From JAMOQA01 sp964420365 (GTDB lineage Bacteria > Acidobacteriota > Polarisedimenticolia > J045), in contig CAYQTA010000090.1 of the NCBI GenBank assembly GCA_964420365.1, positions 1 to 18,092 on the forward strand: a stretch of 18,092 nt of DNA, in the 5' to 3' direction. The position numbers and the translations under genes are program-made. Each line of letters starts with the position of its first letter. Positions within the stretch are counted from its first letter, which is position 1. The notes under the pieces are model-generated. The model searched no databases, was not told the origin of the DNA, and was given only the letters and a program-made list of their open reading frames with translations. This document shows positions 1 to 6,949 of the stretch, one piece after another.

Positions 1-753
1 TGGGCGTGGATCCGGGAGAACGTGCCGGGGGTGCAGGTCCTGAACCCGGACGGGGACGCGAACGGGGACGGGCCGGCGTCCTTCGCGATCGACCCGGCCG
101 ACGGGGCTCCCGTCGTGGCCTGGGCGTGGTTCGACGGCGAGGACCACGAGATCGTGCTGTCCCGCTGGACGGGGAGCGGGTGGTCCGCGCCGGAGCCGCT
201 GACCGACAACGCCGTCGACGACCTGGATCCCGACCTGTCGTTCGGCGAGGACGGTGCGCTGCACGTGACGTGGTGGCGGGACGGGGCGACGCCCGCCGTC
301 CTGGCCCGGCACCGGACGCCCGGGGGAAGCTGGGGGCCGGAGGAGCCGGTCACCGGCGCGGACGAGCCCGGGCGGCTGCCCGGCGTGGCGGCGGATCCCG
401 CGGCGCCCCGGGTCGGCTGGCAGGGGACGGACGGGCCGGACACGACGGTCGTCGTCTCCTCGCGCCGGGACGACGGGACGTGGCGGGCGGAGCTGGTCGC
501 GCGGACCGGGTACGCCGGCCCGGCGGGCGACGGGGACGTGGACGTGCGGGTGCACGCGCTCGCGGGACGCCTCTGGGTCGACTGGGTCGACGGGCCGGGC
601 GAGCTGGCCTTCTCGGTGCGCGATCCCGCCACCGGGACCTGGTCCGCCCCGGAGAGCGAGCCCTACGACTGGGACGAGTCGGCCGGCGAGTGCGAGTTCC
701 ACGCGCGGGAGCTCGCGCGCCAGCGCGTCCGCTGGCGCGTCCTCGGCCGCTAG
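1..753 (+). CDS. Partial beta-propeller-like repeat protein (3' end only)
   Basis: The frame is open from the first base of the window to a TAG stop at 751-753, so this is the last 250 residues of a longer protein; the true start lies upstream. The visible part consists of repeated beta-strand units with a recurring pattern: a hydrophobic strand ending in Trp, then a charged turn, then a G-x-W-S-x-P-E element (for example SGWSAPEPLT, GSWGPEEPVT and GTWSAPESEP). Asp-rich DPDLSFGEDG-type turns lie between them. This resembles sialidase or BNR-like beta-propeller blades of secreted or surface proteins, which generally bind ligands. No catalytic residues can be assigned. Composition is rich in Asp, Gly and Trp, as usual for extracellular proteins of this type. 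The next gene is convergent, so this gene is not part of the downstream regulon. The specific function is unknown. Confidence 0.75.
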   Translation, partial: WAWIRENVPGVQVLNPDGDANGDGPASFAIDPADGAPVVAWAWFDGEDHEIVLSRWTGSGWSAPEPLTDNAVDDLDPDLSFGEDGALHVTWWRDGATPAVLARHRTPGGSWGPEEPVTGADEPGRLPGVAADPAAPRVGWQGTDGPDTTVVVSSRRDDGTWRAELVARTGYAGPAGDGDVDVRVHALAGRLWVDWVDGPGELAFSVRDPATGTWSAPESEPYDWDESAGECEFHARELARQRVRWRVLGR

Positions 754-765
754 TCCCGGCGGCTC

Positions 766-791
766 CTCGACCGGACGGTCGCCCGGTCGAG
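766..791. terminator. Candidate bidirectional terminator hairpin
   Basis: A perfect 9-bp inverted repeat, CTCGACCGG / CCGGTCGAG, with an 8-nt loop begins 12 nt after the stop codon of the propeller gene. It sits in the gap between that gene and the convergent regulator gene. There is no T-tract, so it is at best an atypical terminator; other GC-rich dyads follow around 815-840. The assignment rests on position and stem strength only. Confidence 0.4.
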
Positions 792-849
792 CGGCGTCCC
801 CCGGGGCCGCGCCGATCCCGGGCTCCCGGCGGCCGGGACCCCCGACCGG

Positions 850-1677
850 CTAGAAGGTGGGCGGCGTGTTGATCCACAGGGCCCGGGCCGTCGTCGTGCC
901 CGGGTTGGCGAGCCGATGGGCGACGTCCGAGGGGAACGTGATGGCGTCCCCCTGCTCCAGGACGTGGACCTCGATCTCGTCGAGGACCACCTCGATCGTC
1001 CCCTCGAGGACGAACAGGAACTCCTCCCCGGCGTGCGTGTAGCTGTCCCCGCTTCCCCCTCCGGGGGGAATCGTGACCAGGTGCGGCTGCAGGTGCTCGG
1101 CTCCCCGGGCCAGCAGCTCGAGCCGCATCGAGGGGTCCCGGGTCTCGAGGGGAACCCGGTCGGCCGGGCGCACGACCCGTCGCCTCCCCGCCCGCGTTCC
1201 GAACAGCTCCTGGGTCGTCGTCCCGAGGGCCTCGGCGATCCGGCGAAGGGCCCCGAGGGACGGGTTCCCCTTCCCCTGCTCGATGGACGAGAGGAAGGAG
1301 GGGGAGAGACCGGCCAGCTCGGCCAGCTGTCGCAGGGTGAGACGCGCCCGGTTTCGCAGGGTCCGGATCCGGGGGCCCGGGTGGGCCGGTTCCTGGACGG
1401 GTTCCCGGGCCTTCTTCTTCCGATTCCGGGACCGCCGCGCGAGCTCCCGCCGGACGCCGCTCGCGTTCAGCCCCTCCTCGCTCTTGAGGCGGTGGACGAG
1501 GCGCAGGCGCTCGATCAACTCCGGTGAGTAGTAGCGGGTCCGCCCGTGGGGCCGGAGAGGGGAGACGAGGCCTTCCCGCTCCCAGAACCGGAGGGTCGAG
1601 GGGCTGACACCGACCAGGGCGGCCGCCTCCCCGATTCGGAGCAGCGGGCCCCGGTCCCTTCGGTCGCTCGAGCTCAT
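850..1677 (-). CDS. Transcriptional regulator with MerR HTH, XRE HTH and cupin sensor domains
   Basis: This 275-residue protein probably represses or activates the neighbouring transport and catabolic genes. Residues 12-80 form a MerR-type winged helix (LLRIGEAAALVGVSPSTLRF, then the EGLVSP and RTRYYSPELIERL elements). Residues 103-160 form a second, XRE/Cro-type HTH (LTLRQLAELAGLSPSFLSSI followed by EQGKGNPSLGALRRIAEAL). Residues 186-272 form a single cupin barrel: a YTHAGEEFLFVLEG motif and a second FPSDVAHRLAN motif. XRE-cupin regulators such as PuuR control amino-acid and polyamine catabolism, which matches the gabT-like and ALDH genes nearby. The frame stays open upstream to 1800, but the extra 41 residues are Pro/Gly/Arg-rich with no domain character, so ATG 1677 is preferred; its ribosome-binding site is weak. 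The gene is divergent from the secreted protein at 1824 and shares with it an intergenic region carrying the palindrome at 1783-1794. Ligand and direction of control are inferred, not shown. Confidence 0.88.
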   Translation of the reverse strand: MSSSDRRDRGPLLRIGEAAALVGVSPSTLRFWEREGLVSPLRPHGRTRYYSPELIERLRLVHRLKSEEGLNASGVRRELARRSRNRKKKAREPVQEPAHPGPRIRTLRNRARLTLRQLAELAGLSPSFLSSIEQGKGNPSLGALRRIAEALGTTTQELFGTRAGRRRVVRPADRVPLETRDPSMRLELLARGAEHLQPHLVTIPPGGGSGDSYTHAGEEFLFVLEGTIEVVLDEIEVHVLEQGDAITFPSDVAHRLANPGTTTARALWINTPPTF

Positions 1678-1782
1678 CGCTACCAGTCTGCCGGGCGGTG
1701 CGGGGGGGAGCAAGGAGGCTCCCCGCCGTCCCCGCCCGCCCCCGAGAAAACGGTGGACCGGGGAATAACTCTGCAGTACCTT

Positions 1783-1794
1783 TGCAAAATTGCA
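1783..1794. promoter_or_regulatory. Candidate operator, palindrome TGCAA-AA-TTGCA
   Basis: A perfect dyad, TGCAA AA TTGCA, lies in an AT-richer patch of the divergent intergenic region between the regulator start (1677) and the secreted-protein start (1824), 30 nt before the latter. The only close relative noticed in this window is at 8306-8317, in the other divergent promoter region of the cluster. It is probably the binding site of the MerR/XRE/cupin regulator, giving autoregulation and control of the plus-strand gene. I see no convincing -35/-10 pair here; TGGACC (1754-1759) and TACCTT (1777-1782), 17 bp apart, are a weak possibility. Confidence 0.6.
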
Positions 1795-1823
1795 GGACAC
1801 CCCTGCGTGGAGGGATCGGTCTC

Positions 1824-4262
1824 ATGAAGTCGTATCGCGTGGATTCGAGGGGGTTTGTTCTTCTCGTTCTCGTCGGCCTCGTCGGCGTCCTCGGGGTCGG
1901 TCCCGTCCGGGCGGACGGGCTCCGGGTGGCGATCTACGGAGAGGCCGGCTCGAACGGAGAGGAACTCCTGGCCATCGCGCGGGCCGTCGCCGCCGGGGGG
2001 CATCTTCCCCTCGTGGTGCTCAACGAGGACCTGGAGGCCGGGAAGCTGACGACGGACCGCTTCGACGTGTTCGTCCTTCCCGACGGGCAGCGGGGGTACT
2101 CGTCCCTCTACCAGGAGAAGCTCGGGGACGAGGGGCTCGACCAGGCGATCATCGACTTCGTCGAGGCCGGGGGCGGTTTCGTCGCCTTCGGAGCCGGGGC
2201 CCGGTACGCGGCCGCGACCGAGCGCTGGAGCGGAACCGACTACGCCCGGATGGGCCTCTGGGACGGTACCGCGGAGGGGCCGACCTGGACGATCGGCGAC
2301 GGCATGGCGGAGGTCACGATCGAGTCGTCGTGGGAAGCGGGGCACGCGGCCGGGGAGAGCCGGCTGCTCTACGTCGGCTTCGGGGCCGCCTGGTTCGATG
2401 GCGGGACGGGGGAGGTCCTGGCCCGCTGGCACACCGGCCGGCCGGACGACGTCGAGGAGGGGAAGCCCGCGATCCTCCGGTTCACGAGGGGGGCGGGACG
2501 GGGCGTGCTGTGCGTTCCCGAGCCCGCTCTCGACGTTCGCTCGTACGGGGACTGGGTCGCCTGGGACGACCGGATCGCACGGTCGTACGACGGGGAGCAC
2601 GACACCGGTTTCTTCCTCTCCCTGCTCGAGTGGGCCGCGGGGGGGCCGGACGCACGGCCGAGGAGCCTCGTCCCCGCCGAGTCGGGCGGCCGCAGGGTGG
2701 GGATCTACACCACCCGGCGCCCGAACGACGATGGCGACCAGGGAGGGGCCTATCCCGGCCTTCTCGTCGCGACGGCCCGGGCGGTCGAGTACGCCGGCTA
2801 CCAGCCCCTCGCGATTCGCGACCAGGAGATCTACTGGCTCGACCTCGACCGCAGCCGGTACGACGCCGTCCTCTTCCCGGGCGGGTGGGCCGGGGGCTAC
2901 TGGTACCAGCTCTCCGGCTACGAGTACATCATCCGCGACTTCGTCAACAGCGGCGGCGCCTACGTGGGGATCTCCGCGGGAGCGTTCTACGCGGCCGACG
3001 AGATCATCTGGAACGGGGAACAGTTCAACTACCCGCTCGACCTCTACGCCGGGATCCTGGAGGGACCCGTGTCGGACCTGGCTCCCTTTCCCGAGCACGA
3101 GCTGACGCCGGTGGCGGTCGACGATCCCGACCCGTCGATCCCCTCCGGGACCTACCAGGCCTGGTACCAGGGGGAGGGGTGGTACCACGAGCCGGTCGCC
3201 GCCGGGGCGACCGTGACCGGGCGGTACGATCATGCCGGCCCGAACCGGGGGAAGGTCGCCCTCCTCCGCCACGAGTACGGCTCCGGCCGGTGCGTCTATC
3301 CGAACCTGCACCTCGAGATGGAGGAGGGTTCGAGCCGGGACTGGACCTTCACGGCGGACGAGGACGGACCCGACCCGGAGACCGAGTGGGATCTCTTCGC
3401 CGCTCTCCTCGACTGGGCGTCGACCGGGTCACCGGCCTCCGCGCCCCCGCGCCCTTCCGTCGGGCTTCCCTCCCGCTTCGGCAAGTGGGACTCCACCTGG
3501 GAATGGGTCTCCGAGGCCCAGGACGATGACGCGTGGGGAGACGTCCCGACCGAGCTGGCGTACGGCGACGGGCGACTGACGGTGAACCCCGGGGCGGTCT
3601 TCCACCTGGCAGGCTTCGGTGCGAAGGCGCGGGCAGGAGTTCCCCGGGTGATCCTCGAGGTCGAGTATTCCGCCACCGACGGGTACCAGGGTGGCGAGGA
3701 GATCTGGTGGACGACCGACGGGGAGAACTGGCATCCGACCGGCCTGATCCCCCGGGCCGGGAGGACCGACGAGGTCCTGACGTACGATCTCCGTGCCGCC
3801 GGCGTGGACACCCTGGAGGAACTCCGGGCTCTCGAGGTCTACTTCGAGAACGGCGCCGCCGCCGGTGACCCGGTGCATTTCGACCGGGTGTGGGTCGTTC
3901 TCGCCGACGACGCCGACGCCGACGGGGCCCCGGACGAGCTGGACTGCGACCCGGAGGTGGCCGGCGCCTGGTCGGAGCCGACGGATCCCTCGCTCGCCTG
4001 GGACGACAAGGACCACCTGTCGTGGGACGACGAGAGCGGCTCGGCCGGGGAGGGGACGGTCTACGACGTCGCCACCGGCGACCTGGACGAGCTCCGGGAG
4101 GACGGCGGGTTCGACCGGGCTTCCTGCGACGTGCTCCACGTTCCGGGAATGGCGGTGACCGATCCCGCGGCCGGGAAGGGGAGCTGGCAGCTCGTCCGAG
4201 CCCGCAACGCCTGCGGCGACGCCGGATGGGGCGACCGGGCGACCGGCCCCTCCTGCCCGTAA
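1824..4262 (+). CDS. Secreted protein with two degenerate BPL_N/glutamine-amidotransferase-like domains and extracellular C-terminal modules
   Basis: This 812-residue protein starts at ATG 1824, after GGAGGG (1809-1814). Residues 1-30 are a signal peptide with likely cleavage after PVRA. Two amidotransferase-like domains follow, about 33-270 and 290-533. Domain 2 has the family's FPGGWAGGYW loop, elbow GISAGAFYA (382-390) and an HLE motif (H496, E498), but Ser384 replaces the nucleophilic Cys. Domain 1 has AFGAGARYA (121-129), with Gly at the nucleophile position, and no His-x-Glu. Residues about 550-695 look like a beta-sandwich. Residues 695-710 carry a thrombospondin type-3-like calcium loop (DADADGAPDELDCDP). 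About 713-812 form a Cys-containing tail (C768, C797, C811) resembling a module of secreted proteins. Glutaminase chemistry is therefore unlikely; ligand binding or an altered hydrolytic activity are alternatives. It diverges from the regulator gene, shares the palindrome, and is convergent with the M20 gene 22 nt away. The biological role is unknown. Confidence 0.8.
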   Translation: MKSYRVDSRGFVLLVLVGLVGVLGVGPVRADGLRVAIYGEAGSNGEELLAIARAVAAGGHLPLVVLNEDLEAGKLTTDRFDVFVLPDGQRGYSSLYQEKLGDEGLDQAIIDFVEAGGGFVAFGAGARYAAATERWSGTDYARMGLWDGTAEGPTWTIGDGMAEVTIESSWEAGHAAGESRLLYVGFGAAWFDGGTGEVLARWHTGRPDDVEEGKPAILRFTRGAGRGVLCVPEPALDVRSYGDWVAWDDRIARSYDGEHDTGFFLSLLEWAAGGPDARPRSLVPAESGGRRVGIYTTRRPNDDGDQGGAYPGLLVATARAVEYAGYQPLAIRDQEIYWLDLDRSRYDAVLFPGGWAGGYWYQLSGYEYIIRDFVNSGGAYVGISAGAFYAADEIIWNGEQFNYPLDLYAGILEGPVSDLAPFPEHELTPVAVDDPDPSIPSGTYQAWYQGEGWYHEPVAAGATVTGRYDHAGPNRGKVALLRHEYGSGRCVYPNLHLEMEEGSSRDWTFTADEDGPDPETEWDLFAALLDWASTGSPASAPPRPSVGLPSRFGKWDSTWEWVSEAQDDDAWGDVPTELAYGDGRLTVNPGAVFHLAGFGAKARAGVPRVILEVEYSATDGYQGGEEIWWTTDGENWHPTGLIPRAGRTDEVLTYDLRAAGVDTLEELRALEVYFENGAAAGDPVHFDRVWVVLADDADADGAPDELDCDPEVAGAWSEPTDPSLAWDDKDHLSWDDESGSAGEGTVYDVATGDLDELREDGGFDRASCDVLHVPGMAVTDPAAGKGSWQLVRARNACGDAGWGDRATGPSCP

Positions 4263-4284
4263 CGGGTCTTCGCCGGGCCGGCCT

Positions 4285-5568
4285 TCAGGGAACCGGTTGC
4301 CAGGCCAGGACGAGGCGGACGAGGATCCGGGCGACGGACCGGAGGGAGGCGAGGTCGACCCGTTCGTCCGGCCCGTGGATCCCTTCGCCGTCCGGGCCGA
4401 AGACCACGCAGGGGATTCCGAACTCCCCCGCCCAGCGTGCGTCGAGGCCCGCCGTGTCGGCCGCGACGTCCGGCATCTCTCCCCGTTCCGCGGCGACCGC
4501 CTCCCGGAGGAGACCGACGAGCGGGTGGTCGTGCCGCTGGAGCCAGGGTCGCGCCCGCCACCCGAACCACTCCACCCGGGGAGGATGCTCGGAGAGCCAG
4601 GAGGACCCCGCGGCCGCCTCGGCGACGACCCGGAGAACCCGTTCCCGGACGTCGTCCTCGCGCTCCCCGGGTAGGTAGGAGATCCTTCCCTCGAGAACGG
4701 CCTCCCCGGGGACCGTCGAGGGCCACTCCCCCGCCCGGAGGACGCCGACGTTCAGGTGCACGGAGCGGCCCTCGCACCCGGGCAGCTTCTCGAACAGGGG
4801 GTGGTGGCGCTCCCTCCCGCGCACCTCGTCGAGTCGGCGGAGGGCGTCGACGATCGGCAGGACCTCGTGGAGGGCGCTGACGCCGTGCTGCGAGAGCGCC
4901 GCGTGGACGGACCGTCCCCGGACCCGGACCCGGAAGTAGAGGATCCCGGGATGGCCGACGACGACGTGGGACCAGAGCGGTTCGGTGATGATCATCCCGT
5001 CCGGGGGGGGCGTGGCCAGGCGGCAGGCGAGGGTTCCGCGAACGCCCCCGGCTTCCTCCTCGACGACGCTCTCGAAGACGAGATCCCCGGGGGGCCGATA
5101 GCCGGCCCGCCGCAGGGCGGCGAGGGCCGCGTGGATGGCGATCCATCCACCCTTCATGTCGGCCGCGCCCCTGCCCACGAGGAAACCATCCCGTACCTCG
5201 CCCCCCCACGGGTCGGCCGACCACGCGTCGAGCGGGCCCGGGTCCACGACATCCACGTGGGCGTTCAGGACGAGGCTCCGGCCGGTTCCTTCCCCGGCCC
5301 ATCGGCCCGCGAGGTTGACCCGGCCGGGCCCGTCGATGCCCGGGTCGAAGGCGGCGGGGTGCGCCAGGAGTTCCTCGTCGGGGACGACGATCTCCCGGAC
5401 GTCGAGGCCGAGCTCTTCCATCCGCTGCCGCGCCCACTCCTGGACGGCCGCCTCGGCGCCGACCACCGAGGGGATCCGGACCATCTCCGCGAGCCGGGCC
5501 ACCTCCCGGTCCCACAGTTCGTCGATCGCTTCGAGGGCGCGGGACAGGACGTTCGTGTCGATGGTCAT
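4285..5568 (-). CDS. M20-family metallohydrolase (ArgE/DapE-type deacylase or amidohydrolase)
   Basis: This 427-residue cytoplasmic enzyme probably removes an acyl or aminoacyl group from an amino acid. The M20 dinuclear-zinc residues are visible: H104 and D106 in NAHVDVV, D137 in GRGAADMKGGW, E170 (general base) and E171 in the VVEEEAGG motif, E196 in ITEP, and H398 in GIHGPDERV. The inserted dimerisation (lid) domain runs from about 203 to 320. The length is normal for ArgE/DapE-like proteins. ATG 5568 overlaps the stop of the upstream gene as ATGA, which implies translational coupling and fixes the start. It is the last gene of the aminotransferase operon. The context suggests that it releases a primary amine such as GABA or a related amino acid from a conjugate for the transaminase. 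The family cannot be narrowed to a substrate from sequence, so acetylornithine or succinyl-diaminopimelate names should not be assigned. Confidence 0.9.
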   Translation of the reverse strand: MTIDTNVLSRALEAIDELWDREVARLAEMVRIPSVVGAEAAVQEWARQRMEELGLDVREIVVPDEELLAHPAAFDPGIDGPGRVNLAGRWAGEGTGRSLVLNAHVDVVDPGPLDAWSADPWGGEVRDGFLVGRGAADMKGGWIAIHAALAALRRAGYRPPGDLVFESVVEEEAGGVRGTLACRLATPPPDGMIITEPLWSHVVVGHPGILYFRVRVRGRSVHAALSQHGVSALHEVLPIVDALRRLDEVRGRERHHPLFEKLPGCEGRSVHLNVGVLRAGEWPSTVPGEAVLEGRISYLPGEREDDVRERVLRVVAEAAAGSSWLSEHPPRVEWFGWRARPWLQRHDHPLVGLLREAVAAERGEMPDVAADTAGLDARWAGEFGIPCVVFGPDGEGIHGPDERVDLASLRSVARILVRLVLAWQPVP

Positions 5569-6902
5569 CTGCCGGGGATCTCCCGGGGAGGTTTCCTCCC
5601 CAGCACCCAGTATGCCGCCCCCTGGAGGAGGTCCCAGTCGCTCTCCGGGTCGTCGATCCCCTTTTCCTTCTCCGGCCAGTCGGTCCGGTCCCGCGTCGAG
5701 AGCAGGTCGAACTCGAGGTGCAGGGCGGAAAGGAACACCCGCCCCTTTCCGCGGGAGAAGGCGACGATCACCGGCTTGCCGGAACCCGGCAGGCGCCCCA
5801 GGATCGTGACGTCCGCTCCCTCCCCCGGGGCGAGGACCGGGCCGCCGTAGTAGAGCATCGTCCTCGTGCCCGGAGAGGTCCCGGTCACCGGGTGCCCCCC
5901 GGCCAGCTCCACGCGGGTCGTCGCGTAGCGGGGCCAGGGAGCGATCTCCACGAGGGGGCCCTCCGGGACCCCCGGGAACAGGTCGAGGTCGTACGGCCAT
6001 CGCTTCCCGTTCCAGGAAATCTCCCGGGCGGCGTAGTAGGCCCCCGCGCAGATGCCGATGTAGCCGCCTCCCTTCTCGACGAAGGCGCGGACGTGCGCCG
6101 CCCCCTTCTCCGAGATGTCCCGGACGTAGTGGGCCGCCCAGCCCCCGGGCATGTAGATCGCCCGGACCTTCCGGGCGAACGAGCCGTCGTTGATTTCCCG
6201 GGCCAGGATCGGCCGAACGGTGAGCCCCGCCCGGGTAAAGCAGAGGGAGGCCGCCACGATCCCCTCGGGGAACGCCCCCCAGTCGGCGTAGATCCCCAGG
6301 TCCGCCCGGCCGCGGGGTTCCACCGGGAACATCACCTCGGTTTCCAGCTTCTCCGGCGGGGTTGTCTCCGGGTCGTTCAGGTAACGCTCCATCTCGGGAC
6401 CCGCTACCTCGAGGTCCAGGCGGGGGAGAGCGAGAAGCAGGCGGGAGATCGTCGGCCGGACCCGGTCGTACGGCCCCACGTGGAGAAGGGACGCGACGAG
6501 GAGCGGTTCGCTCCGCTCGAGCCGGGCGTGCAGCTTCCCCGGCGCCGGGGAGGGCAGGGGATCTCCGTACACGTTGACCGGGACCCGGGCCGTCGAGTGG
6601 AGCCTCTCCGTGCGGACCCGGGAGGGGTCGTCGTGGTAGACCCCGATCCCCCGGTCGACCGGGAACCACCGGTGTTCCTCGATCCAGTCGAGGAGGTCGC
6701 GGAACGTTCCGGCGAGCCCGGCGTACGCGCCGACGTGGTCGGCGACCGCGTCGACCCGGCGCGGGAGGATGCGCACCTCCACGTTCCGTTCGCGCGGGTC
6801 GCGGTCGCCGCCTCCCGCCAGGGCGGCAGGGGGCGGGACCGCGAGGGCGAGGAGGAGGGTACCGAGGAGAAGGACCGCGGGGAAGCTGGGATCGGTTCGC
6901 AT
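5565..6902 (-). CDS. Secreted GyrI-like domain fused to BPL_N/class I amidotransferase-like domain
   Basis: This 445-residue protein begins at ATG 6902, preceded by AGGAGGAG at 7-nt spacing. Residues 1-29 are a signal peptide (hydrophobic core LLLGTLLLAL, cleavage after AALA), so it acts in the periplasm or outside. Residues about 40-195 match the GyrI-like small-molecule-binding fold: VEVRILPRR, then LHVGPYDRV, then the characteristic MERYLNDPETTPPEKLETEV and MFPV ending. Residues about 200-435 form a BPL_N-type amidotransferase-like domain: YMPGGWAAHY, the nucleophile elbow GICAGAYYA with C285, and HLEFD with H395 and E397, so the Cys/His/Glu set is intact. Its second domain is clearly related to domain 2 of the protein at 1824-4262 (shared motifs at the elbow, at WNG...YDLDLF and at HLE). 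It lies 47 nt after the aminotransferase and overlaps the M20 gene by 4 nt. The substrate is unknown; a role in sensing, binding or processing the transported compound is inference. Confidence 0.85.
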   Translation of the reverse strand: MRTDPSFPAVLLLGTLLLALAVPPPAALAGGGDRDPRERNVEVRILPRRVDAVADHVGAYAGLAGTFRDLLDWIEEHRWFPVDRGIGVYHDDPSRVRTERLHSTARVPVNVYGDPLPSPAPGKLHARLERSEPLLVASLLHVGPYDRVRPTISRLLLALPRLDLEVAGPEMERYLNDPETTPPEKLETEVMFPVEPRGRADLGIYADWGAFPEGIVAASLCFTRAGLTVRPILAREINDGSFARKVRAIYMPGGWAAHYVRDISEKGAAHVRAFVEKGGGYIGICAGAYYAAREISWNGKRWPYDLDLFPGVPEGPLVEIAPWPRYATTRVELAGGHPVTGTSPGTRTMLYYGGPVLAPGEGADVTILGRLPGSGKPVIVAFSRGKGRVFLSALHLEFDLLSTRDRTDWPEKEKGIDDPESDWDLLQGAAYWVLGRKPPREIPGR

Positions 6903-6949
6903 CGTCGGCTCCTCCTGCGCCCGGGACGGGACCGCCCCGGGCCGGGGGG

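Noticed and set aside
6..872. Long Arg/Gly-rich frame parallel to the propeller gene
   Set aside because: Very high Arg, Gly and Pro with no domain pattern; it is a GC-rich shadow of the frame that shows beta-propeller-like repeats.
1678..1800. N-terminal extension of the regulator to ATG 1800
   Set aside because: The extra 41 residues have no conserved character and would place the start inside the palindrome at 1783-1794; MerR-type sequence begins just after ATG 1677.
1680..3311. 543-residue minus-strand frame opposite the secreted amidotransferase-like gene
   Set aside because: Composition (Val/Gly/Arg/Pro) is typical of antisense frames in GC-rich genes, and no motif is visible; the plus strand has a signal peptide and recognisable domains.
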